This document shows positions 8,705-16,168 of a stretch of 64,000 nt of DNA, in pieces. Position numbers and translations under genes: made by a program. The stretch is from Gemmatimonadota bacterium (GTDB lineage Bacteria > Gemmatimonadota > Gemmatimonadetes > Gemmatimonadales > Gemmatimonadaceae), in the NCBI GenBank assembly GCA_040388625.1, contig JAZKBK010000003.1:186001-250000 (forward strand). Direction: 5' to 3'. The notes beneath the pieces are model-generated. The model saw nothing but the letters and a program-made list of their open reading frames with translations, had not been told where the DNA came from and searched no databases. How positions within the stretch are numbered: position 1 is the first letter of the stretch; the number at the start of each line of letters is the position of its first letter.

Positions 8705-8909
8705 TCACCAATCGGGAACGGCATGCCACGAGAAGGCCGACCACCACGAATCAACCAGCACCAGCAGGATGACGACGTTGGCCAGGATGTAAACCGGATC
8801 CACTCTCTAGCTGCCTGCGCATCAGCTGCCCGAGACCGAACAGTAGCTGGGAAACCGCCATGCCGACGACGATCGACACGAGAACACTCAGGTGTTCAAA
8901 TGCCGGCAT
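8705..8909 (-). pseudogene. Frameshifted remnant of a small membrane protein gene
   Basis: From ATG 8909 (AAGGA 7 nt upstream) the frame reads MPAFEHLSVLVSIVVGMAVSQLLFGLGQLM, typical of the start of a small polytopic protein family of unknown function. It then runs into unrelated low-complexity coding and a stop. A second frame within the same stretch reads VYILANVVILLVLVDSWWSAF up to a TGA at 8705, which looks like the next membrane helix and the WW motif of that family. A single indel near 8790-8800 would join them. The segment 8600-8704 shows no further intact coding. Confidence 0.55.
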
Positions 8910-8932
8910 GTACTGATCCTTGCGCGTTGACG

Positions 8933-9097
8933 CTAGCTACGCTTCGCCCGCACCAGGTAGGAAGCGCCAATGGCGATGAAAGCCACACCGACACCAGTGA
9001 AAGCCACCTGCTTGCCCAGCAAGGCAGCGACGAAGAATACGCATCCTGCGGCGATGAAGAGATAGCCGGCGCGGCTCAGGTTGGAGCTACGTGACAC
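8933..9097 (-). CDS. Small two-helix membrane protein (about 54 aa)
   Basis: An open frame from GTG 9097 to TAG at 8933 encodes SRSSNLSRAGYLFIAAGC, then VFFVAALLGKQVAFTG and VGVAFIAIGASYLVRAKRS. There are two short hydrophobic helices joined by a GKQ turn, with a positive C-terminus. It is too short and lacks an ATG, so it is easily missed. Composition and third-position GC agree with coding. No clear ribosome binding site is seen. It lies between two other small membrane-protein ORFs on the same strand (the remnant at 8705-8909 and the gene at 9233-9451). Function unknown. Confidence 0.5.
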   Translation of the reverse strand: MSRSSNLSRAGYLFIAAGCVFFVAALLGKQVAFTGVGVAFIAIGASYLVRAKRS

Positions 9098-9232
9098 TCG
9101 AGTCTGCTTGTTGACGCCTTACGCGTATCGAACGACACTCTATACTCCGCGGCGATGTGTGCATGCCCCGCGACTCCTGCGCGAAAGAGGGAACTGGGAT
9201 CAGACGCGAGACACCGTTGCGACGCATCAAAA

Positions 9233-9451
9233 TCAGATCTTTCGCCGACTGCCAACCACAAGTAGTGCGATGCCCGCAATCAACGCAAGTCCCGCAACGA
9301 CAGGAGACACGGGGAACGTATCACGCTGCGTGACGCTCGCGCTGAGCGGGCCGACCTGAACCGTGTCGCGGTGACTTCCATATGTGATGCCGCCGTAAAC
9401 CAGGCCGATCACGCCACCGACAATCAAGACTATTCCAATGATTCGTACCAT
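9233..9451 (-). CDS. Small two-TM membrane protein
   Basis: A 72-residue protein: MVRIIGIVLIVGGVIGLVYGG is the first helix, a short exposed loop (TYGSHRDTVQVGPLSASVTQRDTFPV) follows, and SPVVAGLALIAGIALLVVG is the second helix, ending in RRKI. The pattern matches small conserved proteins of unknown function, possibly DUF3185-like. GGAG lies 7 nt before the ATG. It is often stand-alone. Function unknown. Confidence 0.75.
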   Translation of the reverse strand: MVRIIGIVLIVGGVIGLVYGGITYGSHRDTVQVGPLSASVTQRDTFPVSPVVAGLALIAGIALLVVGSRRKI

Positions 9452-9560
9452 ACGTCAGCTCCCGCATCGGTGAGTGTTCCGAGGAAGTTGCGCCTGCGGG
9501 AGAGTTTCCGCCAGCCGGAAGAGTAGATCGGGAAGATCGCTCCCCGCGGCTATTCCGCGA

Positions 9561-11498
9561 CTATCGGCTCGCGGTTGCCGCAGCGACAACCCGGATGGCT
9601 TGCCGCGCAATCACCTTCTCATCACTCCGTCGCACCTCGAGTGTCAGTTCGGCCGGTTTGGGAAACTCTACCTGCATGTCATACGTCTCCCCGATGCTCA
9701 CGCGCTGCAGTGCGCGGCTGCTTTCGCGTTGCCACGCTGGCAGAGAGAATCCGTCCTTGGCCACGTGCGTCCACTCGGCAGGTGCGCCGTCCCGCACCAG
9801 GCGAAATTCCAGTCCAGGCGAGTCCAGCGTGATATTCATGAGCCGAAGCCTGTACGTCCTGCCCGCCTGGAAGGTCGCGACAGGCGGCATGTCTCCGCCG
9901 TTCACAATGGGTTCGTCTTGCGCGTTCGTGCTCAGTATGTAGATGCGGTTCGCGTCGGGATTCCACCTCTGGCCGCTGTCCAGGACGACGAGCGCGCCAT
10001 ACAGGCCGTGACTCTGCTGCCGGATATCATTGATGTGCGTGTGGTACATGAAGCTTCCTGTCCTGGGCGGCGTGATGTGCACCACGAAGGAGTCGTTCGG
10101 CATGATCATCGGCTCCATCTTGCCCGCGTCACTGCTGACGCCGGCCACGCCGTCGTAGTAGCTGTCGATCTCCAACCCATGCCAGTGCACCTGCGACGGT
10201 TCTGGCGAACGGTTCACGACCGTGATGCTCGTCGGTTCGTTGCGGTGCAGCACGATCGTGGGTCCTGGCCACTGTATCGCGGCGCCGTGTGGCTCGGGGG
10301 CGTTGCCTTCGGTCAGAACATACCCGAAGCGGCGCAGGGTGTCCGCGGACGCAGAGTCACTCTCGATGTAGAGGTGGAGCTGACGGCGTGGTCCGGCATA
10401 ATCATGCCATCCCTTTCTGGGATGAATGTTGATCGCCAGCACCAGGCCACCCATTCCAGTGCGCGCATGGTCCATCATGTCGTGCATCACGGGGCCAACG
10501 AGCAGTTCATGGTCGCGGAGTGAGTCGGATTGCATCTCCGCTCCGACAGCTGGATTCGGCACCACATGCCAGTTCAGATGACAGTGAAACAGCCACGAGC
10601 CGGGTCTGTCGGCGAACCAGGCCAGGTCCATGGTGGTGCCGTCGAGCAGAAGTTCGGTGACGGCCATTCTGCGCTGCTCCGGCCAGTACACCGAATCCTG
10701 CTGAACATCTCCACGGGCGCGGATCTGATAAAAGAAGCCGTGCAGATGCAGCGGATGCACGTCCGCACTTGCGTTGATGATTCGCCAGCGAATGCTGTCG
10801 CCCTGCTGGTACGACAGGCGCTCCGTATTCGGCCACGGCCGGCCGTTGAACGTGAAGACTCCGTTCGACCGGTCCGGGTTGCCCGCCGAGTCGTGTCCCG
10901 GGATGTACCACTGAATGACAAAGACACGATCGGGCGTTCGCCGGCTCGCGTCCGTGGGATCCACAATGAGTGCGCCGTTGAGCTGGGCGTCCTGGTACAG
11001 CCGCTTCTCAAAATCAGTACCCGTCGTCGAGCCCCAGTAGTAGTACGTCCCCTCGGCGTCGGCGGTGAATTCCACGTCGCGGGTTGCGCCGGACGGCACG
11101 ACCAGCGTGTCCATGACTGTGCGGCGACGTGACGACAACCCATGCACCACCAGCGTGGTGGCGGCGCGGTTTGTGACCCATGCATGGATTCGCTCACCGG
11201 CAACCACACGCAGCATCGGGCCCGGCGTCTCGAGCGGATGTCCCGCCTCGCGGAATGCAAGGATCCGAACGCCGGCGCTGTCCTTGGAATACGGATGCCA
11301 TTCACCCGTGTCCACCTCGAGATGCACGTCGAGCACGCCGGCTCGAACCACTCCGGCTGAAACGCGATTGTCGTTGAACGCGACTGGCGGTGGCGCTGCG
11401 CCGGCGTTCCATCTGTTGGGTGTACGGTTTGACGACGCCGTCCCAAGAATCAGGAGAGGCGCGATGGCGGCTGCATGACGCATTCGTGACGTCGGCAT
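9561..11498 (-). CDS. Four-domain exported multicopper oxidase with rearranged copper motifs
   Basis: A 645-residue protein with an N-terminal signal-like segment (MRHAAAIAPLLILGTASS). All four copper-binding motifs of a multicopper oxidase are present but in unusual order. HPLHLHG (248-254) and HCHLNWH (305-311) occur in the middle; HWHG (438-441) and HTH (486-488) occur in the C-terminal half. Residues 100-160 look like a first cupredoxin domain whose motifs have decayed (VVHGL, YYYWGST). A trinuclear cluster could form between domains 2 and 3, with the type 1 site in domain 2. The downstream partner of a cupredoxin lipoprotein gene on the same strand suggests periplasmic oxidation of copper, phenols or another reductant. 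Confidence 0.9.
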   Translation of the reverse strand: MPTSRMRHAAAIAPLLILGTASSNRTPNRWNAGAAPPPVAFNDNRVSAGVVRAGVLDVHLEVDTGEWHPYSKDSAGVRILAFREAGHPLETPGPMLRVVAGERIHAWVTNRAATTLVVHGLSSRRRTVMDTLVVPSGATRDVEFTADAEGTYYYWGSTTGTDFEKRLYQDAQLNGALIVDPTDASRRTPDRVFVIQWYIPGHDSAGNPDRSNGVFTFNGRPWPNTERLSYQQGDSIRWRIINASADVHPLHLHGFFYQIRARGDVQQDSVYWPEQRRMAVTELLLDGTTMDLAWFADRPGSWLFHCHLNWHVVPNPAVGAEMQSDSLRDHELLVGPVMHDMMDHARTGMGGLVLAINIHPRKGWHDYAGPRRQLHLYIESDSASADTLRRFGYVLTEGNAPEPHGAAIQWPGPTIVLHRNEPTSITVVNRSPEPSQVHWHGLEIDSYYDGVAGVSSDAGKMEPMIMPNDSFVVHITPPRTGSFMYHTHINDIRQQSHGLYGALVVLDSGQRWNPDANRIYILSTNAQDEPIVNGGDMPPVATFQAGRTYRLRLMNITLDSPGLEFRLVRDGAPAEWTHVAKDGFSLPAWQRESSRALQRVSIGETYDMQVEFPKPAELTLEVRRSDEKVIARQAIRVVAAATASR

Positions 11499-11591
11499 TC
11501 AGAACACCGGTGAACGGAGGAGCAACACAGGAGTTTACAGCAAGGAACGCCAACTCGACGCGGTAGAACCTGCCGCGGCTGGCGGCGGGTG

Positions 11592-12071
11592 TCAAGATGT
11601 TTGTCGCGCGACGCCCGCCATCGTCGCAGCGGGAAGCACGATCAACTGCCCCGCCATCATCGGCAGGTGTGACGGCACGGCACACTGGATGGTGAAGATG
11701 CCGGCGTGCTTCGCAACGTATGTCGCCTGGGTGGCCGTTCCGCCGGGCAATGAAACGGCGAAATCCGGCAGCACAAACGAGTGCGCGTCATCTTCGGGAT
11801 TGATGATGTCGAGCCGGAGCGTGTCGCCTTCGACCACCGTGATGGAGCTCGGCGAAAAAGCGTAGACCTCCTTTCCGTCGAGAACGCCGCCCTTGGCGAA
11901 GGCTGGTTTGAGAAACGGATACATGCTCTGCTCTTCCTTCACGAGCAGCGGCACCGTCGTTATGGTGATGGCGCGCGTACGCGGAGTGTAGGCCGCGCGC
12001 GCAACTGGTGGAGTCGAGCGCGCACACGCCGCGGCCACGACAAGAGTCGCAAGAATTGGAAGAGTTTTCAT
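11592..12071 (-). CDS. Cupredoxin-domain lipoprotein
   Basis: A 159-residue protein with a lipoprotein-like N-terminus (MKTLPILATLVVAAAC, lipid-modified Cys near residue 16) and one cupredoxin domain. Type 1 copper ligands are visible: His97 in DDAHSF, Cys130 and His135 in IQCAVPSH, and Met138 or Met139 just after. This spacing is that of plastocyanin/azurin-like electron carriers and of nitrosocyanin-like or quinol oxidase subunit II-like domains. It lies 93 bp upstream of the multicopper oxidase on the same strand, so it could donate electrons to it or deliver copper. Confidence 0.88.
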   Translation of the reverse strand: MKTLPILATLVVAAACARSTPPVARAAYTPRTRAITITTVPLLVKEEQSMYPFLKPAFAKGGVLDGKEVYAFSPSSITVVEGDTLRLDIINPEDDAHSFVLPDFAVSLPGGTATQATYVAKHAGIFTIQCAVPSHLPMMAGQLIVLPAATMAGVARQTS

Positions 12072-12135
12072 TACCGGTGTGGATTGTTGGTTAAACCGAC
12101 ACGCGTCGCGAACGCGTGGCGAAAAACGTAACCCG

Positions 12136-12480
12136 TTACGCGCTTCGTGATCCTACTCCAGCATTCAATCTGACACGACGTTTCAACGGCTGAATCTTTG
12201 CGATCGCCTTTGCGGCGACCGAATGCTTCGCATGATAGAGATCCCACGCCAACTGGAGATTCAGCCAGAACTGCGCCTCGACACCAAGCAACCTCTCCAG
12301 GCGAAGTGCAGTGTCCGGCGTCATGTCGCGCTTTCCATGCACGAGCTCATTGACACGCGGATACGATACGCCGAGGCGATCCGCGAGCTCGGTCTGCGTC
12401 AAACCGAGCGGCTTGAGGAATTCCTCGATGAGCATCTCTCCAGGATGTGTGGGCGGACGATGTGTTGGAATGCGAACCAT
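12136..12480 (-). CDS. higA: HigA-family antitoxin (XRE HTH), toxin partner broken
   Basis: A 114-residue protein typical of HigA addiction-module antitoxins. RPPTHPGEMLIEEFLKPLGLTQTELADRLGVSYPRVNELVHGKRDMTPDTALRLERLLG spans the XRE helix-turn-helix at about 20-70, then FWLNLQLAWDLYHAK. AGAGGA precedes the ATG. HigA normally binds HigB and represses the higBA promoter. Here the gene immediately upstream (10 bp gap) is a HigB remnant lacking its middle, so HigA is probably an orphan autoregulator. It may still cross-neutralise other HigB copies in the genome. Confidence 0.92.
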   Translation of the reverse strand: MVRIPTHRPPTHPGEMLIEEFLKPLGLTQTELADRLGVSYPRVNELVHGKRDMTPDTALRLERLLGVEAQFWLNLQLAWDLYHAKHSVAAKAIAKIQPLKRRVRLNAGVGSRSA

Positions 12481-12490
12481 GCTTTCCTCT

Positions 12491-12635
12491 TTAATGGTAG
12501 TTCACTATCTCGACCTCGCGCGGGCCATCCGATGCCCAGACAAAACAGATCCGGAATTTCTGGTTGCCGCGCGGCCCGCGAATCGATGCCGTTAAACACG
12601 TCCTCCGTGCCGGCATTTGCGAAAGACTTAATCAC
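12491..12635 (-). pseudogene. higB: HigB toxin remnant with an internal deletion
   Basis: The GTG at 12635 opens IKSFANAGTEDVFNGIDSRAAR, a near-perfect match to the N-terminus of HigB/RelE-type toxins (usual start MIKSF...TEDVFNG...S..AR). In another frame the same segment ends GNQKFRICFVWASDGPREVEIVNYH and a TAA at 12491, the usual C-terminus. Only about 145 bp remain of the roughly 280 bp expected, so about 45 central residues are missing. The two ends are out of frame, with the junction around 12565-12575. The toxin cannot be functional. Confidence 0.85.
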
Positions 12636-12664
12636 GCCGGCGACCGAAGAGCGACAACGTCGTA

Positions 12665-12685
12665 GTATAACGCATACCGTTATAC
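12665..12685. promoter_or_regulatory. higBA operator/promoter palindrome
   Basis: A perfect inverted repeat GTATAACG-N5-CGTTATAC lies 30 bp upstream of the higB remnant start. On the minus strand it contains TATACT, a good -10 box. Overlap of a dyad with the -10 region is what is expected for a HigA-repressed promoter. Its intact state contrasts with the broken toxin. Confidence 0.65.
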
Positions 12686-12881
12686 GTAGCAAAGGCCGGC
12701 GGCTACATCAATACCGGAATGTGGTCAGTACCACAGCCACCGTATCGATTCTCTTCGCGTGATACCACGCGCCCGATCCGACGCCGAAAACGGAATCGGA
12801 GTCGAGTTTCCTGAGTCCACGTGGATTGCCGGCAACGCTGCTGGTCCGCAGCCCCCCTTGTGTGGCGTCACCTCATGTTAT

Positions 12882-12905
12882 ATACTGAACCATATGGTTC
12901 AGTAT
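12882..12905 (+). promoter_or_regulatory. 24-bp perfect palindrome centred on the arsR start codon
   Basis: ATACTGAACCAT followed directly by its reverse complement ATGGTTCAGTAT. The dyad axis falls exactly between base 12893 and the A of the ATG at 12894, so the right half encodes MVQY. TATACT at 12881-12886 is a plausible -10 box 7 nt from the ATG, implying a leaderless transcript whose promoter and first codons form the operator. Autorepression by the encoded ArsR-type protein is the simplest reading. Confidence 0.75.
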
Positions 12906-13259
12906 TTCCAAAGCCACTTCGACGCCTCGTTCGGCGCGCTCTCGGATCCCACCCGACGCGGCGTTCTGGAGCAACTGGGGCGTGCGGACGCTTCGATCTC
13001 GACCCTCGCCGAGCGGTTTCACATGACCCTCACGGGCATGAAGAAACATGTAGGCGTCCTGGAGCAGGCGGGCCTCGTCACCACGGAGAAAGTCGGCCGC
13101 GTGCGGACCTGCAGGCTCGGCGTCCGCGGACTGCAGGAAGAGGCGGCATGGATCGAGAAGTACCGCCAGCTCTGGAGCGCACGCTTCGACGAGTTGGACA
13201 ACGTTGTGGACGAACTAAAACACAAGGAGAGAGTCGATGGACGAAAGAAGAGAAAGTGA
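12894..13259 (+). CDS. ArsR/SdpR-type winged-helix transcriptional regulator
   Basis: A 121-residue ArsR-family protein: FGALSDPTRRGVLEQLGRADASISTLAERFHMTLTGMKKHVGVLEQAGLVTTEKVGRVRTCRLG covers the helix-turn-helix and the beta-wing. The C-terminal helix KYRQLWSARFDELDNVVDELK probably mediates dimerisation. No cysteine metal sites are visible, so it is unlikely to sense arsenic. The start was set at MVQYF because the family begins this way and the palindrome with a -10 box lies immediately upstream; the longer open frame to 12759 is not needed. It overlaps the SRPBCC gene by 23 bp, a very common pairing. Confidence 0.92.
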   Translation: MVQYFQSHFDASFGALSDPTRRGVLEQLGRADASISTLAERFHMTLTGMKKHVGVLEQAGLVTTEKVGRVRTCRLGVRGLQEEAAWIEKYRQLWSARFDELDNVVDELKHKERVDGRKKRK

Positions 13260-13725
13260 GGCCACGCCCACGAAGAATCACACGACGCTGGAACGGAAGT
13301 CCGACCGCGAAGTCGTCGTCACAAGAACCGTAAACGCTCCTGCGCGCATCGTGTTCGAGGCGTGGACGAAGGCAGAACTGTTCAGAAGGTGGTGGGTGCC
13401 TAAATCGTATGGGCAGACCCTGCTTTCCTGCGAGATGGATGTTCGCGTCGGGGGGCAGTATCGTTTGGTGTTTCCCTTTGAAGATTCGACGATGGAGTTC
13501 TTCGGCACGTACGTCGAAGTGACACCGCACTCACGCCTCGTCTGGACCAATGATGAAGGAGACGCCGGCAAGACCATCACCACGGTGACCTTCGAGGAGA
13601 AGGGCGGCAAGACGTTGTTGGTAGTGCACGATGTCTATCCATCGGCAGAAGCTGTCGACACCGGATCGACGGGTGCGCTGCCCGAGGCGCTGGACCAGCT
13701 CGACGAGCTTCTCGCCAGCCTGTGA
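13237..13725 (+). CDS. SRPBCC (AHSA1-like) domain protein
   Basis: A 162-residue START/SRPBCC-fold protein: DREVVVTRTVNAPARIVFEAWTKAELFRRWWVPKS at the start of the domain, RVGGQYRLVFPFEDS in the middle, and a C-terminal helix EALDQLDELLASL. The fold makes a deep hydrophobic pocket for a ligand, but the ligand of ArsR-linked members is unknown. AAGGAG lies 5 nt before the ATG, inside the end of arsR, so the two are translationally coupled and probably repressed together. Confidence 0.9.
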   Translation: MDERRESEATPTKNHTTLERKSDREVVVTRTVNAPARIVFEAWTKAELFRRWWVPKSYGQTLLSCEMDVRVGGQYRLVFPFEDSTMEFFGTYVEVTPHSRLVWTNDEGDAGKTITTVTFEEKGGKTLLVVHDVYPSAEAVDTGSTGALPEALDQLDELLASL

Positions 13726-13803
13726 TCGAACACAGAGACAAGATGACGCAGTCAATCGTCCACCAGAGATTCCCGTAATGGGTGATTACCAAGGAGTGTT
13801 TGG

Positions 13804-14670
13804 ATGAAACGGAATTACACCAGCATGCGGACAGCAGCTTTCCTCCTGATGACGCTCGCGGCGACCGCCGCGTCGGCGCAGCGGGAATCAACGAGCGGCT
13901 ACGCACCAGTCAACGGAATCAACATGTACTACGAAATCCACGGCAGCGGCGAACCGGTGGTGTTGCTTCATGGCGCGTTCATGACCATCACCAACAACTG
14001 GGGCGGGTGGATCGAGGAGCTCTCCAAAACGCGGAAAGTGATTGCCATCGAAATGCAGGGTCACGGCCGGACGGCGGACGTCGCACGAGATATCACCTAC
14101 GAAAACCTCGCCGACGACGTGGCTGGACTGCTCGATTATCTCAAGATCCCGCGAGCGGACCTTATCGGCTACAGCATGGGCGGAACCGTGGCGATGGAGT
14201 GTGCGATCCGACACCCTGACAAAGTGCGGAAGGCAGTCATCATTTCGTCAACGTTCCGCACTGACGGCATGGCCCCGGCAGCGGTCCAGGCCATCCGGAA
14301 TCTCACGGCTGACGATTTCAAAGGCTCGCCCATCGAGACCGAGTACAAGAAGCTGAGTCCCACTCCGGACGACTTTCCCAAGTTCGTCAAGCGACTCGCC
14401 GCCACGGCCGCGAAAGGGTACGACCTCGGAGCCGACAACCTCAAGGCCACCACGGCGCCCATGTTTTTCATCTTCGGTGACGCTGACGGAATACGGCTCG
14501 CGCACGTCGCGGAGATGTTTCGCCTCAAGGGTGGCGAGGTCCACGGCGACATGCAGCAACGCTCCGCATCGCGACTGGCAATTCTGCCCAACACCACTCA
14601 CGTGACACTGATGCAGCGCATACCCATCATCGTCCCGATGGTGAACGACTTTCTCGACGCCAAGCCTTAG
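13804..14670 (+). CDS. Exported alpha/beta hydrolase
   Basis: A 288-residue alpha/beta-hydrolase with a Sec signal peptide ([18 protein letters not shown] then Q). The oxyanion motif LLHGAF, the nucleophile elbow GYSMGG (Ser124), an acid in IFGDADG and the catalytic His in LPNTTHVTL are all present, so it should be active. Close relatives are annotated as esterases or peroxidase-like hydrolases; the substrate is unknown. AGGAG lies 7 nt upstream of the ATG. It follows the ArsR/SRPBCC pair by 78 bp on the same strand and could belong to that transcript. Confidence 0.88.
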   Translation: MKRNYTSMRTAAFLLMTLAATAASAQRESTSGYAPVNGINMYYEIHGSGEPVVLLHGAFMTITNNWGGWIEELSKTRKVIAIEMQGHGRTADVARDITYENLADDVAGLLDYLKIPRADLIGYSMGGTVAMECAIRHPDKVRKAVIISSTFRTDGMAPAAVQAIRNLTADDFKGSPIETEYKKLSPTPDDFPKFVKRLAATAAKGYDLGADNLKATTAPMFFIFGDADGIRLAHVAEMFRLKGGEVHGDMQQRSASRLAILPNTTHVTLMQRIPIIVPMVNDFLDAKP

Positions 14671-14695
14671 GCCGTGGGGGCACTTTGGCAATTCG

Positions 14696-14748
14696 GGGTC
14701 AGATCGGAGTTGATGCACGCGCGCTGTGCACCGCGCGGGATCTGACCC
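14696..14748. repeat. REP-like hairpin with GGGTCAGATC ends
   Basis: GGGTCAGATC (14696-14705) and its reverse complement GATCTGACCC (14739-14748) bracket an inner TGCAC/GTGCA stem, so the whole 53 bp can fold as a nested hairpin. A second element with the same GGGTCAGA ends lies at 17530-17608. Such paired ends resemble REP/BIME sequences mobilised by REP-associated tyrosine transposases, but no transposase is in the window. Confidence 0.6.
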
Positions 14749-14780
14749 TCAATTCGTGCTCAATTCGTGCTCAATTCGGG
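14748..14780. repeat. Three tandem 11-bp units (CTCAATTCGTG)
   Basis: Immediately after the REP-like hairpin, CTCAATTCGTG occurs twice and CTCAATTCGGG once in exact tandem. The array overlaps the 3' end of the VOC gene and encodes its last residues (ELSTN) and its stop codon. Confidence 0.8.
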
Positions 14781-15170
14781 CAGCGGACGATAGAATTGCA
14801 GGCTATTGCGACTCGGATCGCGGAGATGAAACTCTCTCGTGCCCCATGGTGTGTCAGCAGGTACGGCCCATGGGCTGCCGTCGCTCGTATCCGGGCGGAC
14901 GGCTCCGCTCTCACGAAATTCCTCAAAGATCGCGTCGACATCGCTGACCATGAAGCGGAACGCAGGGCGATCGATCGGATACGCCCATTGCTCTGCATCA
15001 GCCCACTGAACATGCAACTGCACTTCATCTCGCTGTATGCCGACGTATTTCGGATTCTTCAGGTCGTCTTGAAAGACAATCACGAACCCGAGAGTCTCGT
15101 AGAACCGTACTACGTCACTTACATCGCGAGCACCAAGAACAGGATGCACGGCTTGAAGAGAAGCACTCAC
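14760..15170 (-). CDS. VOC superfamily (glyoxalase/bleomycin-resistance-like) protein
   Basis: A 136-residue vicinal-oxygen-chelate domain: AVHPVLGARDVSDVVRFYETLGFVIVFQDD forms the first beta-alpha-beta-beta-beta module and FRFMVSDVDAIFEEFRESGAV ... WGTREFHLRDPSRNSLQFYRP the second. The final PELSTN tail is not part of the domain and derives from the tandem repeat that overlaps the gene. GGAGG lies 6 nt before the GTG start at 15170. Activity (glyoxalase, antibiotic binding or dioxygenase) cannot be assigned. Confidence 0.87.
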   Translation of the reverse strand: MSASLQAVHPVLGARDVSDVVRFYETLGFVIVFQDDLKNPKYVGIQRDEVQLHVQWADAEQWAYPIDRPAFRFMVSDVDAIFEEFRESGAVRPDTSDGSPWAVPADTPWGTREFHLRDPSRNSLQFYRPLPELSTN

Positions 15171-15270
15171 TATACGCCTCCGGAAGATGTCGTCCGTTTA
15201 TGCGTTCTGACGCAGATACTTTCGTCGAAGGCGCACGCTTGAATGAATTGTCAGGCGGCGACTCGAGCGC

Positions 15271-15708
15271 CTAAAAGACGAATGGAACCAAGCGTTTCGC
15301 GTGACGCATGTACTCCAAGTATTCGGGATACGCGGTGACGAGGAACTGCTCCTCGAGCACCATTCGGCCCACCAGCCCAGCAGTTACTGCGACTGCCAGC
15401 AAAACAGAAACCATGGTTGGCATCTCCACCTGGCCAGCCCACACGAAATAGATGATGGAGGCATAAATGGGATGCCGCCAATAGCGGTACGGCCCGGTTG
15501 TAACAAGGCCGCCGCCGGTTGTGTTAGCCGTTGCGTGAAAGCTGCGAAGACCAAACGTCGCGCGTGCCCAAAGCATGAGAAGAACGGCACACGCTTGAAC
15601 TACTAGCAGCACGTGGTTGGTCGCAAACAGATGATGAATGGCAAACAGCCACAACGTGCCCGCAGCTGCCACCACGAATCCGCACAGCGAAAGCGTTTTT
15701 CTCAGCAC
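15271..15708 (-). CDS. Isoprenylcysteine methyltransferase-like membrane protein
   Basis: An integral membrane methyltransferase of the ICMT/phospholipid methyltransferase type, about 145 residues. LVTTGPYRYWRHPIYASIIYFVWAG carries the family signature GPYR.xRHPxY that binds S-adenosylmethionine, and EEQFLVTAYPEYLEYMRHAKRLVPF is the conserved C-terminal signature. Three or four helices flank these. The GTG at 15708 has GAGGA 5 nt upstream and avoids overlap with the DUF1801 gene, so it is preferred to the ATG at 15798. The bacterial substrate is unknown. Confidence 0.82.
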   Translation of the reverse strand: MLRKTLSLCGFVVAAAGTLWLFAIHHLFATNHVLLVVQACAVLLMLWARATFGLRSFHATANTTGGGLVTTGPYRYWRHPIYASIIYFVWAGQVEMPTMVSVLLAVAVTAGLVGRMVLEEQFLVTAYPEYLEYMRHAKRLVPFVF

Positions 15709-15739
15709 ACGGAATCCTCGGTTAAATTGCCTTGCGTCG

Positions 15740-16168
15740 TCACGCGCTGGTCTGCGCAATCCCGTCGCGGATCGCCGCTTCGAGCACGGCCAGGTCAATG
15801 TTGCGAAGTGCGCTGAACTTGATGCAGTACCCCGTCACACTCGCCTTGCCGATGTCACCGCCGTAGGTCCTGGCCAGATGCGTCTTGTCATCGAGCCCCA
15901 TGATGTAGACGGAGATTCCGCTGGTGTTGGCGCTCAGGCCAATCTGATAGAACTCCCGGGTTCGCTTATCGGCGTAGGCTATGGTCCGGAGTCCATACCC
16001 GATGTTCGGGTTGGAAACCGTCTTACCGCTCTCGTCCTTGCCATCCAGAAACCACAACCTGCAGTGGGGCATCAGCTTCAGTATCATGCCGTGCAGCGTC
16101 TGCATGTCACCGCGTTTCGGCTCCGGCTGAGCGGCAAGGTAGTCGTTGATCTGCGCCTTTACGTTCAT
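15740..16168 (-). CDS. DUF1801 domain protein
   Basis: A 142-residue DUF1801-family protein, a small alpha/beta fold related to YdhG: INDYLAAQPEPKRGDMQTLHGMILKLMPHCRLWFLDG, then IGYGLRTIAYADKRTREFYQIGLSANTSGISVYIMG, and SVTGYCIKFSALRNIDLAVLEAAIRDGI. The biochemical role of the family is not known. AGGAG lies about 7 nt before the ATG. It is 31 bp upstream of the ICMT-like gene on the same strand and is probably co-transcribed with it. Confidence 0.85.
   Translation of the reverse strand: MNVKAQINDYLAAQPEPKRGDMQTLHGMILKLMPHCRLWFLDGKDESGKTVSNPNIGYGLRTIAYADKRTREFYQIGLSANTSGISVYIMGLDDKTHLARTYGGDIGKASVTGYCIKFSALRNIDLAVLEAAIRDGIAQTSA

Noticed and set aside
12759-12893. 45-residue N-terminal extension of ArsR
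   Set aside because: No coding character, and the conserved start MVQYF coincides with the operator palindrome and the -10 box.
14685-15242. 185-residue plus-strand frame over the VOC gene
   Set aside because: It is antisense to a VOC protein with complete domain and ribosome binding site.
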